Positions 55,289 through 64,000 of a DNA stretch of 64,000 bases are shown in pieces. Made by a program: the position numbers and the translations under genes. How positions within the stretch are numbered: the first letter of the stretch is position 1; every line of letters starts with the position of its first letter. The stretch lies in assembly GCA_012295275.1 (NCBI GenBank), contig CM022665.1, forward strand, positions 22,352,002 to 22,416,001, read 5' to 3'. This stretch comes from Chrysomallon squamiferum (taxonomy: Eukaryota; Mollusca; Gastropoda; Neomphalida; Peltospiridae). The notes under the pieces were generated by a model. The model worked only from the letters and a program-made list of their open reading frames with translations, did not search any database and was not told the origin of the DNA.

Positions 55289-57815
55289 TTATTATTATTA
55301 TTATTATTTTAAATATGTCTCAAAAACAGACATGTAATTTGCTGATGTTTTCTTTAAAAAAAAAAAAAAATGCAGAATACTTAAATTTTATAACTAAGAC
55401 CAGTTCATAGTAACTTCAGTTCCAGGAAGCAATGATTCTAAAATAAAACTTCAGGCTTCTATTTTTAAAAGATAAAATAATAACCCTTTAGGATCAAATT
55501 ACAGTTAAGCCTTTCTGATAAACAAATAAATTCTTACAGGTACTTATGTGCTAAAATGAATATTAATTATAGCTTTTTGCTGATGGTTAATATTAGTTAC
55601 ATCATTATGATATTTAAGAAACTAAAACTTGTTTGTGTTCATAGCATTTGCCAAGACCATAAGAATATATATGAAAACACTTTACAAAGCTAAATTTTAT
55701 TATATATACTACTATTATTATTTTTTATTAATTTTTATTTTTTTCTCCCATAGAATCTGTAACGGTTTCTGGAATAAATAACATATAAAGATGGTTTTAT
55801 AAATAAGATGTGTTTCTTAAAGTTACACATCACTGCTTCTACATAATGTGAAAGCTGAAGTTTTAGGGAAGATACTGTGACAATACTATCAAGCTGTCAG
55901 GCTCAGTCTAGAATACAACTATTACATCCCATTACCATATCCAATTACAACTAAGCTAAATGTTATAAGACTTCTATACTAACTGGCTCACAAACCTAAA
56001 TAATACATTTACTCACATGGACAAAATAACTTACTAGTGCCCCAGTTCAGTATAAACAAAGTAATTTGATACATAGTATGTTCTAAAAAGAAATGTATGT
56101 ATAATTTAATCTCTTATATTTTGTGGACAATTCAGAACAGGGTGATGCCATTTAACACAGAAAGATATACAGGTCACTGAGATATGAGAAAAATGTGAAT
56201 GTCCTACAGAGAAATTAATCCTTACCTGTAATGATATCTACATATATACTTTTAAAAAAACTGTCTTTACCTGTTACATGACTAAAGATGCAACAGATCT
56301 ACAGGACTAGTTTTTTTTCACATTATATTTACCTAATATTTGATTCTTCTGTAATAGTCTACTTATGGAATAAGTATATTTACTTATTATGTTTAAGACA
56401 GGTCAATATTGAACTAATTTTTTTGTTATATATCTGCCTACATGATACATGACTCTTCATAATAACAGATGTATAATAATAATATTAACCTACTATGTGT
56501 TGAAATATAAATGTGAACTTGTGTATGCACACAGCAGTAGTAAAATCTAGATATAATATTGTATTTACATCCATATTAACAAAAAAAAACATTACAATAA
56601 TAAAAGAATTGTTTTATGATTCAGTTTTCCTGTGTTGTAGAATATGTATAATATATGTGTGTAAACACTCTAAAGATTGTAATAGAAAATAAAAATAGTT
56701 AATATATTTTTAACTGTTATGTGATCACATCTTCAAACAAAGTGCAAAAAATTAGTTTACTTCTTCACTTTTTTGTTTTTTATTTTTGATCTTCTGCAAC
56801 ATTCTAACAAAGTATGAATAAATCAGATACTTTTATAAAATTATGACAGATTAAAAATGTCTACTTGTTTATAAAATTCAGTCTAATTATAATTTGTGAA
56901 ATAAAAAAATGTCTACGTCCAGTGTTAGCTTTCTTATAATTCAATATAATTATTACTGGTGAAAATAAAAAAGTCTGCTTGCAGTGTTAAGTTACATGAC
57001 ACAGTCAGACCAGACAAACACCATAAACAGAAACAGATGTTTGAAATGGTCACGTTTGGAGGTTTTTTTTTTTTTTTTCTGCAGTTAATTGTATTATATT
57101 AGTTATAGATATAACTGAATTCAGTCAAGTACATTATTAATTAATTTTAAAGCAGCTCTATTTTTATATTAAAACACACAAAGAATATTAGAATAGTGCA
57201 GGTATGTTATATGTATAAAATTATCTTAATGGTTATTAAACAAGTTGACTATAAAAAAAAAGATTTTTCAAGCTCTTCTCAACAGATAACAACAATAAAA
57301 AAAATAAATACAAAATTTAAAAAAACAACTAGTCAAATTCCAAAACTGTTAGAAAAGTTGAAACTATTTTATTAAGAAATACAAATAATGTTAAAGAAAA
57401 GTTAGATTCTGAGCAAGATTACCAAATTAGAATCCATTTTCTTTTCCATATGCATCTTCTTTTTATCAGTTCTAGAACTTCTAAACACAAAATCAATAAT
57501 AAAGAAACATTTATTTCTAGAACTAGAAAGAAAAAGAATAAAAAAACTTTAAAACATTAATTTACTAAATGCATATTGCGATTATAATAAAGTGCAATAT
57601 TTGTGTAATTAAAAAAATTAAAAATGCATTTTCTAAATGTATATTATGTTTGAGCTATATATTATTATATAGAATGGTCAATTAGTAGTATGTATCCATT
57701 CACCATTTTATAATGAATAAATCCATTGACGTAGATCATAATTCATAACTAGTGAAACCAAAAAAAACCACCAAAAACTAAATAAACATATATATATATA
57801 TATATATATATGTTT

Positions 57816-57855
<40 letters not shown>

Positions 57856-58354
57856 TGCTTTAAATGTACTTTGTATTTACTTTTCTTACTAAGGGAAACT
57901 GCGTAGCTGTAATTCCTTGGAGTTGTTCAATATATCACCCTCTGGGCTATTATCTTTACAATATTGCATCAGACACTTAATAACCATTAACTATAAATTT
58001 GAAGTATCATTAAACATTCATTCATTCACTCCAAGCTTATGAATTTGTTTCTTTATATTCACACCTTTACAACCAAACACAGTATAGCCCTTAGATTCTG
58101 ATAAATGTTTGGTGGCTGTTGTATTAAAATCAGGCTATCTGCACTAAAATTTTAAAACCCTGTTGTTTAATAACCAGATATTTAGGTTAACATTTACAAT
58201 CTCCGAGACTCAAAAATATTTATGTATACTACTGTATGATGTAAAACATAAGAGATTTAATATTTATTACTTAGTTACCAATATGAACTAATACCTGTTC
58301 TTGAAACTGATAAATAAAAGAGGTGCATTTGCAAAAGACATAGTAGAACAGAAC

Positions 58355-58390
<36 letters not shown>

Positions 58391-60829
58391 AAAGATTTTA
58401 AACAGTATCCAGAAAATAGAAATCAGTATTTCATGGACAAGTAATATGAAAATTCAAACTTCTCCTCATAAAATGCACAACTTAAAACTCTACATAATGT
58501 GAAATATCCGACTCATCTTGTTTGGTATAAACCATAAATATTTACTGCTGATAACTGACAAGTAACCATGAAGTGCCAACAATCAGTTCCTTTCTCATAT
58601 CATCGTTATGTAAAACCATTTATTTTGCTGGGTTGTTTTGTGAAACGTTTCAAATTAAAATATACTGAGGTTTTAATTTTATTGCAACTATTACTGGTTT
58701 GAAGTATTTTTCATTTCTTAATCATTTTATTTTGTACCTAACATTTTACATAATAAATTATCACACTAAGGACAACCTTAATAAAGCATTTAATATAACC
58801 TCAATGGCTGAACTATAATTTTTTGTACATGTTATATAAAAACTAATTTCTAATTATAAGGTATCATCATTGCTGGTAGCATATGAACTAATTATTTTCA
58901 AGTCTTTTGTTAGCATGTTGCAGAAATATCAGTTACAAATATAAGTAAAATTTAACAATTCTTCATCATTTATATAAAATGTAATAATATAAAATATATG
59001 AAATTATCTGTGCTCCAGTGAGGCCTATTTTTCAACAGCTGTTATATTGCTACTATATAAACTTGTATAAAATAAATATCTAAAATATCAGTAACAATAA
59101 CCATTGTCAATATAATGCATTAACATTGTATCAAAACCAATAAAAATTATTTTCCAGGTTGACAAGAATGATTAAAGTTATTAGTTCAAAGTGGCATAGA
59201 TCATGTCTAGTAAGTTAATTCAAATTTCTGTAATTAGTTATCAAGAATATTCATGGATGTTCTGGAAATTGAGAATAATACATAATCCATTTTTGAATAA
59301 ATGAAGCTTGGTGTCATAAAGCAAAGGTCAAAAGTTGCAAAAAGTATAATTATTTGTTTTAAATCTCCCATTAACATTGATGACTGTCTGCCAAAGGCTA
59401 TAATAATGAATTAAATATTCCATATAGTTTGCCTTCAAGCAAAACAAAACTATGAATAATATTTTAAAATTCGATCCCATTCTTGTTATTTTGGGAGTAA
59501 GAAATGAAATACAATAAATGTATAAAACAGAACAAACTCCTGCCCTAAAAAACAAATTAAAATATGAAAACTGTGATTCAGGTAAAACAGTGGTGGGGAT
59601 ACAATATTTTACTTGAGTAATCTTGGAGGATGTCAACCTCACTCCAGTTGATCTCACCACAAATTCAATTTCCACATGGGAGATATCACCATACATGTTT
59701 GTGAAATTAGATGATGGTTTAAATTATTATATTATTTATGTTGTGTGTGTGTATGTGTGTTCTTATTTTTTTTATTATTATTTTTTTTTAATTATCAAAA
59801 CTGCAGTTTTGGAGGCCATCACACTCAAGCAGATTAAATTATTTTCAATTGACAATATCAACATAAAACTATAAACAGTTGATTAACTTTAGTTGTAATA
59901 AAGAAAAAAACACATCTGGTGTTATTTAAAACAAAACATAACTCACAGTAATGATGGAGACACAATCAATTGGTGTACAATGACTACAATAACTAAAGAC
60001 ACAAATAATATTGATATTTTTTTCTTTCTTTGATTTGTAAAAACAATGACAATTTAATATATCAATATGTTTTAATCAATGTATAAATATAATAATTTTA
60101 AACAACATCTAGGTGCACATAAATGTATGACAATTTTTTTCCCATGTGGAAACTGAATTTCAGGCAATACTGACCTGGGACAAGATTCACATCTCAAGTT
60201 GTATCTGATCAAAGATTTATGTTTTCTTGTTTAACATGGTCAATATTTTAATTTATAATGAACAAAAGTAAAATTTTAAAGCAATACTTGCAAGTCAAAG
60301 AAACACATGGGAAGATCTTACTGTTATTAATGTCTGTCAGTATTAGAAAGTAATTTGCCTATTTTAAATTATAAAAATAATTATGATAATTAATCATTCA
60401 TTAATTAGGACCAAAATGTTATATTATTAGTAATTTACTCCTAGATAGGCCCGCAATACACATTATTGTGAGACAGTGTGGTTTGCATAGTTTATTTAGT
60501 TTGTAAATGTATAATATTTCTGTTATGAAAATGGCTAACTTGAAATTCAGTGATACTGGAAGGCTTTATAACATGTAAATTAAACTTAGCAAATTTAATG
60601 CAAATTTACTAATAAAATATTAAATAGTGATACATATTTGTAAAACTATAAAATGTCTTCCAGTATTATTATCGTTGTTGTTGTTAAGTGGGTTTTTCTT
60701 TTCAAATTGTATTTTTTAATAGTATTTTTGTTGTTGCTGACATACAAAATGTATGTTTTACAAATTTATATTTACCATTTTTATCATTGTTATTTAGTTA
60801 GACATGATTATTATTATTATTATTATTAT

Positions 60830-60885
<56 letters not shown>

Positions 60886-61347
60886 ATCTTATTTTAGTTT
60901 TTTGTTTTATATGGATGAAAATTTAAACAAAAAACAAAACAAATCGAATTTCTCACCTGTTATGTTTTCTTTGTATCCTTTCGTGAAAAACATCATAGCC
61001 TTTGCAGCTCTTTCTGGGGTTTTAACAAGACCTGGTCTTGACGGATCTTCTCCAAGTCCTATCAAAATTGATTTATAATGCTCAGATATATGCAATGTTT
61101 GTTCACTTTCATCATCATGCTTGTTTTTCACTTTCGTTTTACCAATCTTTGAATGAAACTCCTGGCCCAAGTCTGCTGAGGTCTGATCTGCTCCATTCTG
61201 AGAAAGACTGGGATGTTTCACCATCGTCAGACGCTTCAGTTTTTCTTCAAGTTCCAAGTCAGGATCAGGTACATACTTGCCTGGATGATCGGACATGTTG
61301 TATGGACAGCTACAGAATTTAATGTTGCCGCGATTCGTACGTTCCAT
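41406..61347 (-). CDS. GCH1: GTP cyclohydrolase I, complete gene, six coding exons
   Basis: The enzyme converts GTP to 7,8-dihydroneopterin triphosphate, the first step of tetrahydrobiopterin synthesis, and in the family works as a cytosolic homodecamer. Coding exons on the minus strand are 61347-60957, 54125-54016, 50534-50479, 49019-48988, 47755-47671 and 41538-41406. They sum to 807 nt, 268 codons plus TGA, and every intron is GT-AG with compatible phase. Residues 1-90 are a variable N-terminal region. The conserved core starts near residue 91 and includes [18 protein letters not shown]. The zinc ligands are Cys157 and His160 (motif CEHH) and Cys228 (motif HLCMVMRGV). His159 and His226 match the family's catalytic histidines. 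Spacing of Cys157 to Cys228 is 71, as in human Cys141-Cys212. The C-terminus reads [13 protein letters not shown]. An in-frame stop lies shortly upstream of the chosen ATG; the second ATG (Met18, followed by SDHPGK) is an alternative start. The gene is probably functional. Confidence 0.96.
42750..43853 (+). mobile_element. Decayed Tigger/pogo-like DNA transposon (dead transposase)
   Basis: Plus-strand frames near 42840-43360 carry degraded but ordered landmarks of a pogo/Tigger-type DDE transposase. These are GWLNRR (domain boundary), FNCDKSG near 42993 (first catalytic Asp, NCDETG-like), [13 protein letters not shown] near 43148, LDNALH near 43264 (second Asp), and [10 protein letters not shown] followed by VFKARYQ. 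The stretch that normally holds the third Asp (DQG) is missing and several stops and frameshifts interrupt the frame. The right end reads TTTCACTG followed by TA, fitting a CAGTGAAAC-type terminal repeat with a TA target. The left terminus was not found. It lies antisense to GCH1 in an intron and cannot be active. Confidence 0.65.
47443..47468. repeat. (CA)13 microsatellite
   Basis: Uninterrupted CA dinucleotides after a short (CT)n. Confidence 0.9.
47671..47755 (-). CDS. GCH1: GCH1 coding exon 5
   Basis: The exon is 85 nt and encodes residues 198-224, reading [15 protein letters not shown] then [12 protein letters not shown], plus two bases of Thr225. A pyrimidine-rich acceptor ends in ATAG; the donor is [18 protein letters not shown] and GVGVV are highly conserved in the family. 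Confidence 0.96.
47756..48987 (-). other. GCH1 intron 4 (1.2 kb)
   Basis: About half of this intron is occupied by a candidate non-autonomous transposon at 48218-48839. The remainder is AT-rich. Confidence 0.8.
48218..48839. mobile_element. Candidate MITE with short inverted termini
   Basis: The left end reads CAGTTGAGCTTTAACAATTC and the reverse complement of the right end reads CAGCTGAACTTCAATTTCAG, so the first ten bases match at eight. The interior has no transposase. CAGTTGA-type ends recall pogo/Tigger-derived MITEs, but the flanks show CA rather than TA, so the assignment is tentative. Confidence 0.35.
48988..49019 (-). CDS. GCH1: GCH1 coding exon 4 (32-nt micro-exon)
   Basis: This very short exon completes Arg186 and encodes [10 protein letters not shown] (residues 187-196) plus one base of Val197. 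Acceptor TTTTTCAG and donor AAG|GTAACA flank it. It joins exons 3 and 5 in frame to give the family block [19 protein letters not shown]. Confidence 0.95.
49020..50478 (-). other. GCH1 intron 3 (1.5 kb)
   Basis: AT-rich, with a 29-nt poly-T run at 49771-49799. No other feature was recognised. Confidence 0.8.
50479..50534 (-). CDS. GCH1: GCH1 coding exon 3
   Basis: The exon is 56 nt and encodes residues 168-185 ([18 protein letters not shown]) plus two bases of Arg186. The YLPNK and GLSKLAR blocks are diagnostic of GTP cyclohydrolase I. Acceptor TTTTTCAG and donor CAG|GTAAGT are both strong. Confidence 0.96.
50535..54015 (-). other. GCH1 intron 2 (3.5 kb)
   Basis: The left two thirds are ordinary AT-rich intron. 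The right part contains the CpG-rich island at about 52.45-53.65 kb. Confidence 0.8.
52450..53650. promoter_or_regulatory. CpG-rich island inside GCH1 intron 2, possible internal promoter
   Basis: By hand count about 45 CpGs fall in 1.2 kb, against only a few per kb in neighbouring intron. Comparable CpG retention in this window is seen at the two gene starts (11.2-14.6 kb and 61.0-61.75 kb), which suggests an unmethylated promoter or enhancer. It contains two GACGTC sites (near 52476 and 53153), a CACGTG E-box (near 53164), a 68-codon minus-strand open frame (52908-52702), and a possible exon (ending at 52988) that would splice in frame to GCH1 exon 3. The composition is observed; the function is inferred. 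Confidence 0.4.
54016..54125 (-). CDS. GCH1: GCH1 coding exon 2 (zinc site CEHH)
   Basis: The exon is 110 nt. It completes codon 131 (Asp) and encodes residues 132-167, including [13 protein letters not shown] and the catalytic and zinc motif [10 protein letters not shown]. The acceptor is TTTTCAG at its 5' side and the donor is AAG|GTATGT. It ends in phase 0. Confidence 0.96.
55249..55310. repeat. (TTTA)n-(ATT)n microsatellite
   Basis: TTTA units pass into ATT units. Confidence 0.9.
57788..57853. repeat. (TA)n-(GT)n compound microsatellite
   Basis: About 12 TA units, a short spacer, then about 17 GT units. Confidence 0.9.
58359..58388. repeat. Poly-A tract (30 nt)
   Basis: Uninterrupted A run after ACCAGC. 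No retroposon body or flanking duplication was recognised. Confidence 0.9.
60805..60882. repeat. (ATT)n-(TC)26 microsatellite just inside GCH1 intron 1
   Basis: The TC run (60831-60882) lies about 75 bp downstream of the exon 1 donor. On the GCH1 transcript it is a long GA-rich purine tract. Confidence 0.92.
60957..61347 (-). CDS. GCH1: GCH1 coding exon 1 (N-terminal region, start codon)
   Basis: This exon encodes residues 1-130 plus one base of codon 131. It begins MERTNRGN and ends GYKENIT, then splices at CAG|GTGAGA. The reading frame continues upstream to a GTG at 61365, but that is not a plausible eukaryotic start. A TAA in the same frame lies a little further up, so the ATG at 61347 is chosen. 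A second in-frame ATG gives a protein starting MSDHPGKYV and has an A at -3. The first 90 residues are hydrophilic and poorly conserved, as in other animal GCH1 proteins. The last 40 match the family closely. Confidence 0.92.
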
Positions 61348-61402
61348 GAATGAAAGAAGCGACACAGACTTTATACCTTTATCGCTGTCTGTGGTAATTT
61401 TT

Positions 61403-61428
61403 TCATTGGTTGATTATTTTGATGACGT
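61403..61428 (-). promoter_or_regulatory. Putative GCH1 proximal promoter: half-CRE and CCAAT box
   Basis: On the coding strand a CRE half-site ACGTCA (61428-61423) is followed 13 bp later by CCAAT (61409-61405), about 60 bp upstream of the ATG at 61347. The surroundings (61.0-61.75 kb) are richer in CpG than the introns. Mammalian GCH1 promoters are known to use a CRE next to a CCAAT box, so the arrangement is plausible. No transcription start was identified and such short motifs also occur by chance. Confidence 0.4.
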
Positions 61429-61987
61429 TTCGACATATCGAGTGAAGAATTGTAAGTGGCTTCCAATCCTTCATCTTAGTTAAGAACAGGATCAAATATA
61501 AATCGATAAACGGACATATTTATTCATTGGAAAATAACGCCCATGAAAATTGCTTTATTGAGAACAGGGTTAGACTTGCCATTTTTCTTGCTAACAATGG
61601 ATTTGTGTTTACACGATAATATCGTGAAGATACAGACAGCAAAAAGCTTTATTTTCTGTTCGATAACGCCCACGTTTTTAACCAATAACGTGCATGCACA
61701 ACATCTTGTACTGAAGTGTATTTTTGAAGATATGAAGAAAATAGTCTAAATATATTTTGTTAACTTCCAAGTTTTATTTTATTGGGTTTTGCTTTCCACT
61801 CATTTCCTCTTATTCAATAGTATAAATATATATTACATGATTACATACGTTAGTCAAATCAAATAATTAATATTTAATGTCATCTATTTGAAAACAATCT
61901 TGATAAATGCTATGGAACGCATTTCTGTCACCCATTTTCACATGACTATAATACTTTTATTAGCAAGCTGTCTAGTTCTGCCTTCAC

Positions 61988-62018
<31 letters not shown>

Positions 62019-62035
62019 TGTCCTTTAGTGAGATA

Positions 62036-62095
<60 letters not shown>
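61988..62095. repeat. (ATT)n, (TA)n and (GA)20 microsatellite cluster
   Basis: ATT units at 61988-62019, TA units at about 62037-62055, and GA units at 62056-62095. Confidence 0.9.
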
Positions 62096-62097
<2 letters not shown>

Positions 62098-62203
62098 ATA
62101 ATGACAACAACAATAAAATATAAATAAATAAAATTTAGTTTTTAATAATGCAGAGGTGGCTTCTAAAGTTAAGATGACCTTCTTGCATATTTCCTAATAC
62201 AGT

Positions 62204-62217
62204 AATATATATATATA

Positions 62218-62306
<89 letters not shown>

Positions 62307-62308
62307 AT
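62204..62308. repeat. (TA)n-(AAAT)n microsatellite
   Basis: About 25 TA units run into about 10 AAAT units. Confidence 0.9.
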
Positions 62309-63127
62309 ATTTAATGTAAATGAATAATAGAAAGAAGTAAAAATGAAAGTGTAAAAATTAGTATCTGAAGAAAGTTATCTGTGATGCCGCGATATGAGGG
62401 GGAGGGAAATTCAAATTTGACAAACGTCAATATTATGAGCTGGAAAAACATTTGAATACATATTTAGGCTATTAGTATTACGTGTTTTCGTGGATCTGTC
62501 ATAAAATAATATAAGAACGTGTAGGGTAAAAATAAATAAAGAAGATAGTTGTTTTAAAATATGATTAAATGTTTACACACATTTATGTCAGTAACACATA
62601 AACAAGTTGAATAAAAGCATTCGGAACCACTCAGTAAGTACTAAGTTTCTTAAGTTCCAAGTTACGATTTTTCAGATGTTGCTTGTTCGTCTGGTCATCA
62701 TTTAGATTCTAGATCGAATATATTTTAGGGTATGTAGTTTAATATATTATTACCATAAATGAACAAATAATACAAAAATATATTGTACACAGCTTTGTAC
62801 AGAAATAATGTAGAATTGATCTGTTTTGGAATAGCATGCATGTATTTTATTTATAAATTATTCTGCACGGAATATAAGTTTATTATAAAATATTGACGCA
62901 TACCAGTAGGTAACTGCTAGCCTTTCTTGTTTTAAAAACTAATGAAAGTATCCTGCCCCAGACCCCTCAGAAAACGAACAAAAAAAAACCCCACAAAAAA
63001 AAAACCCACACACAAAAAACCCACAACAACAATAGCAAATCAGTTACTGTGATCGGCAGGCGTTAAAATGCTTCAGAATCTTCTGGTAAATAATAATATA
63101 TATGTAACTGAAAGACAGTAGTTGGAT

Positions 63128-63503
63128 ATTTTATTGCACAATGGAACAGTGTCTATATAATTACATAACATTTAAGTATCTGTTACACAGCTTAGTAACA
63201 CACAATACATTTCTTCTTCTAATCAATATATAATTAGTTCTGCCACTTCATCATTCACTGATTTTGCCAACATCTATATTACAATTTAGGCTATCAGTAC
63301 AAGATATTATTTGTTATATTGCAGTATGGAACAGTATATATATATAATTATATAACACTTAAAGTATTTGTTATACAGCTTAGTAACACATAATACATTT
63401 CTTCTTCTAATCAATATATAATTAATTCTGCCACTTCATCATTCACTGATTTCACCAACATCTATATACAAATTAGGCTATCGATACAAGATATTATTTG
63501 TTC
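63128..63503. repeat. Two-copy tandem duplication (~187-bp unit)
   Basis: Copy 1 (about 63128-63315) and copy 2 (about 63316-63503) share long exact stretches such as CATTTCTTCTTCTAATCAAT and GCCACTTCATCATTCACTGA, with scattered substitutions and small indels. It is a diverged local duplication without coding content. Confidence 0.9.
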
Positions 63504-64000
63504 ATATGTGGCCACTCCCAGCTTTTTATAAATCTTTCAGTTCAGTTGTTGATTTTTAGTCAGTATTGTTTTTGCTTGACATTTCTTGATTGATGATCAT
63601 TAGGCATTAAAAATATAATTATAAAATGTTTGGTTTCCTCCCAGACAGATTTGTGAGGATGGGCTGTATTTCTGTAGTTAAAGTTAAGCACTGAGATATG
63701 CTAGGTTGTCATAATTACAACCTTATATTTAAAAAAATGTGTTTATTATTAAGTTGAAAAATTTCCTTACTTTTCACATAATCACAACTAACCTGTTTTT
63801 GACAAGAAACAACAAGTAAAAACAGTACACAGTAGTTCAGTAAGACATGTTTATATTTATTTGGATTTGTTCTGATACAGGTTAAATAAATTCAATACAC
63901 AATTATAACATATCAATATGTAGGTTTGTTTTTGCTGAAAAAAAATAAATGAAGAAATAATAATTCCAGTTACTGAGAAGCAGATACAAATGAAAACATA

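Larger units (their letters stand above)
54126..60956 (-). other. GCH1 intron 1 (6.8 kb)
   Basis: Large AT-rich intron with simple repeats at 55249-55310, 57788-57853, 58359-58388 and 60805-60882. A small patch near 59.59-59.72 kb is less AT-rich and open on both strands, but matches nothing I recognise. Confidence 0.8.
61429..64000. other. Upstream flank of GCH1, no gene found
   Basis: CpG-enriched to about 61.75 kb, with the motif ATAACGCCCA at both 61532 and 61664. It then becomes AT-rich with microsatellites and a 187-bp tandem duplication. A 68-codon plus-strand frame at 61543-61749 has no family resemblance and no supporting signals. Confidence 0.5.

Noticed and set aside
58359-58388. 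Poly-A runs (also 11299-11330) as retroposon tails.
   Set aside because: No element body, promoter boxes or flanking duplications could be seen beside either run.
59328-59696. Minus-strand 122-codon frame in intron 1.
   Set aside because: Most of it is low-complexity AT-rich translation with no family match. Only the small patch at 59.59-59.72 kb is kept as an observation.
60653-61078. Plus-strand 141-codon frame over GCH1 exon 1 and the TC tract.
   Set aside because: It is mostly translated simple repeat (Leu-Ser run) and antisense exon.
61363-61365. GTG as GCH1 start, giving an N-terminus [10 protein letters not shown].
   Set aside because: Eukaryotic initiation at GTG is rare and an in-frame ATG follows six codons later.
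61543-61749. 68-codon plus-strand frame as a divergent gene sharing the GCH1 promoter.
   Set aside because: The sequence resembles no family and has no splice or codon-bias support. The position alone is not enough.
1-64000. tRNA, rRNA or snRNA genes.
   Set aside because: I looked for B-box-like GTTCGA/GTTCAA signals and cloverleaf arms and found none convincing. This was by eye; a covariance-model scan would be decisive.

Overview
The window is AT-rich, intron-rich DNA from an animal nuclear genome. There are no operons or bacterial-type genes. The two recognisable genes are closer to vertebrate than to fly relatives, and the poly-A/T, (ATT)n and G-run/T-run texture recalls lophotrochozoan (mollusc-like) genomes. 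That placement is an inference of low confidence.

Two protein genes are supported, both on the minus strand. (1) GCH1, GTP cyclohydrolase I, is complete. Six coding exons between 61347 (ATG) and 41406 (stop) splice into an 807-nt frame of 268 aa. All junctions are GT-AG with matching phases, and the zinc and catalytic residues are intact. (2) A Smaug/SAMD4 translational repressor is 5' partial-gene only. A non-coding first exon (donor after 11932), a start-codon exon (10394-10018) and a second coding exon (3587-2988) give the first 269 residues. The SAM domain and the rest lie beyond the left edge.

Layout: 1-12.1 kb is the SAMD4 5' half with large introns. 11.2-14.6 kb is CpG-retaining promoter and upstream DNA. 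14.6-17.8 kb is AT-rich spacer. 17.8-39.7 kb is a direct tandem array of about 1.6-kb units, with a 2.29-kb higher-order form in three near-identical consecutive copies at its centre and decayed units at both edges. 39.7-41.4 kb is the GCH1 3' flank. 41.4-61.3 kb is GCH1, whose introns hold a dead Tigger/pogo-like transposase, a possible MITE and an unexplained CpG-rich island. 61.35-64 kb is the GCH1 promoter and upstream DNA with microsatellites and a 187-bp tandem duplication.

The most interesting points are: the SAMD4-GCH1 neighbour pair, which I recall as also adjacent in human (14q22); GCH1 internal exon lengths that match the human gene exactly; the 22-kb higher-order tandem array between the two genes; and a CpG-rich island in GCH1 intron 2 containing a possible in-frame alternative first exon. 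I found no tRNA, rRNA, CRISPR or new enzymatic system.
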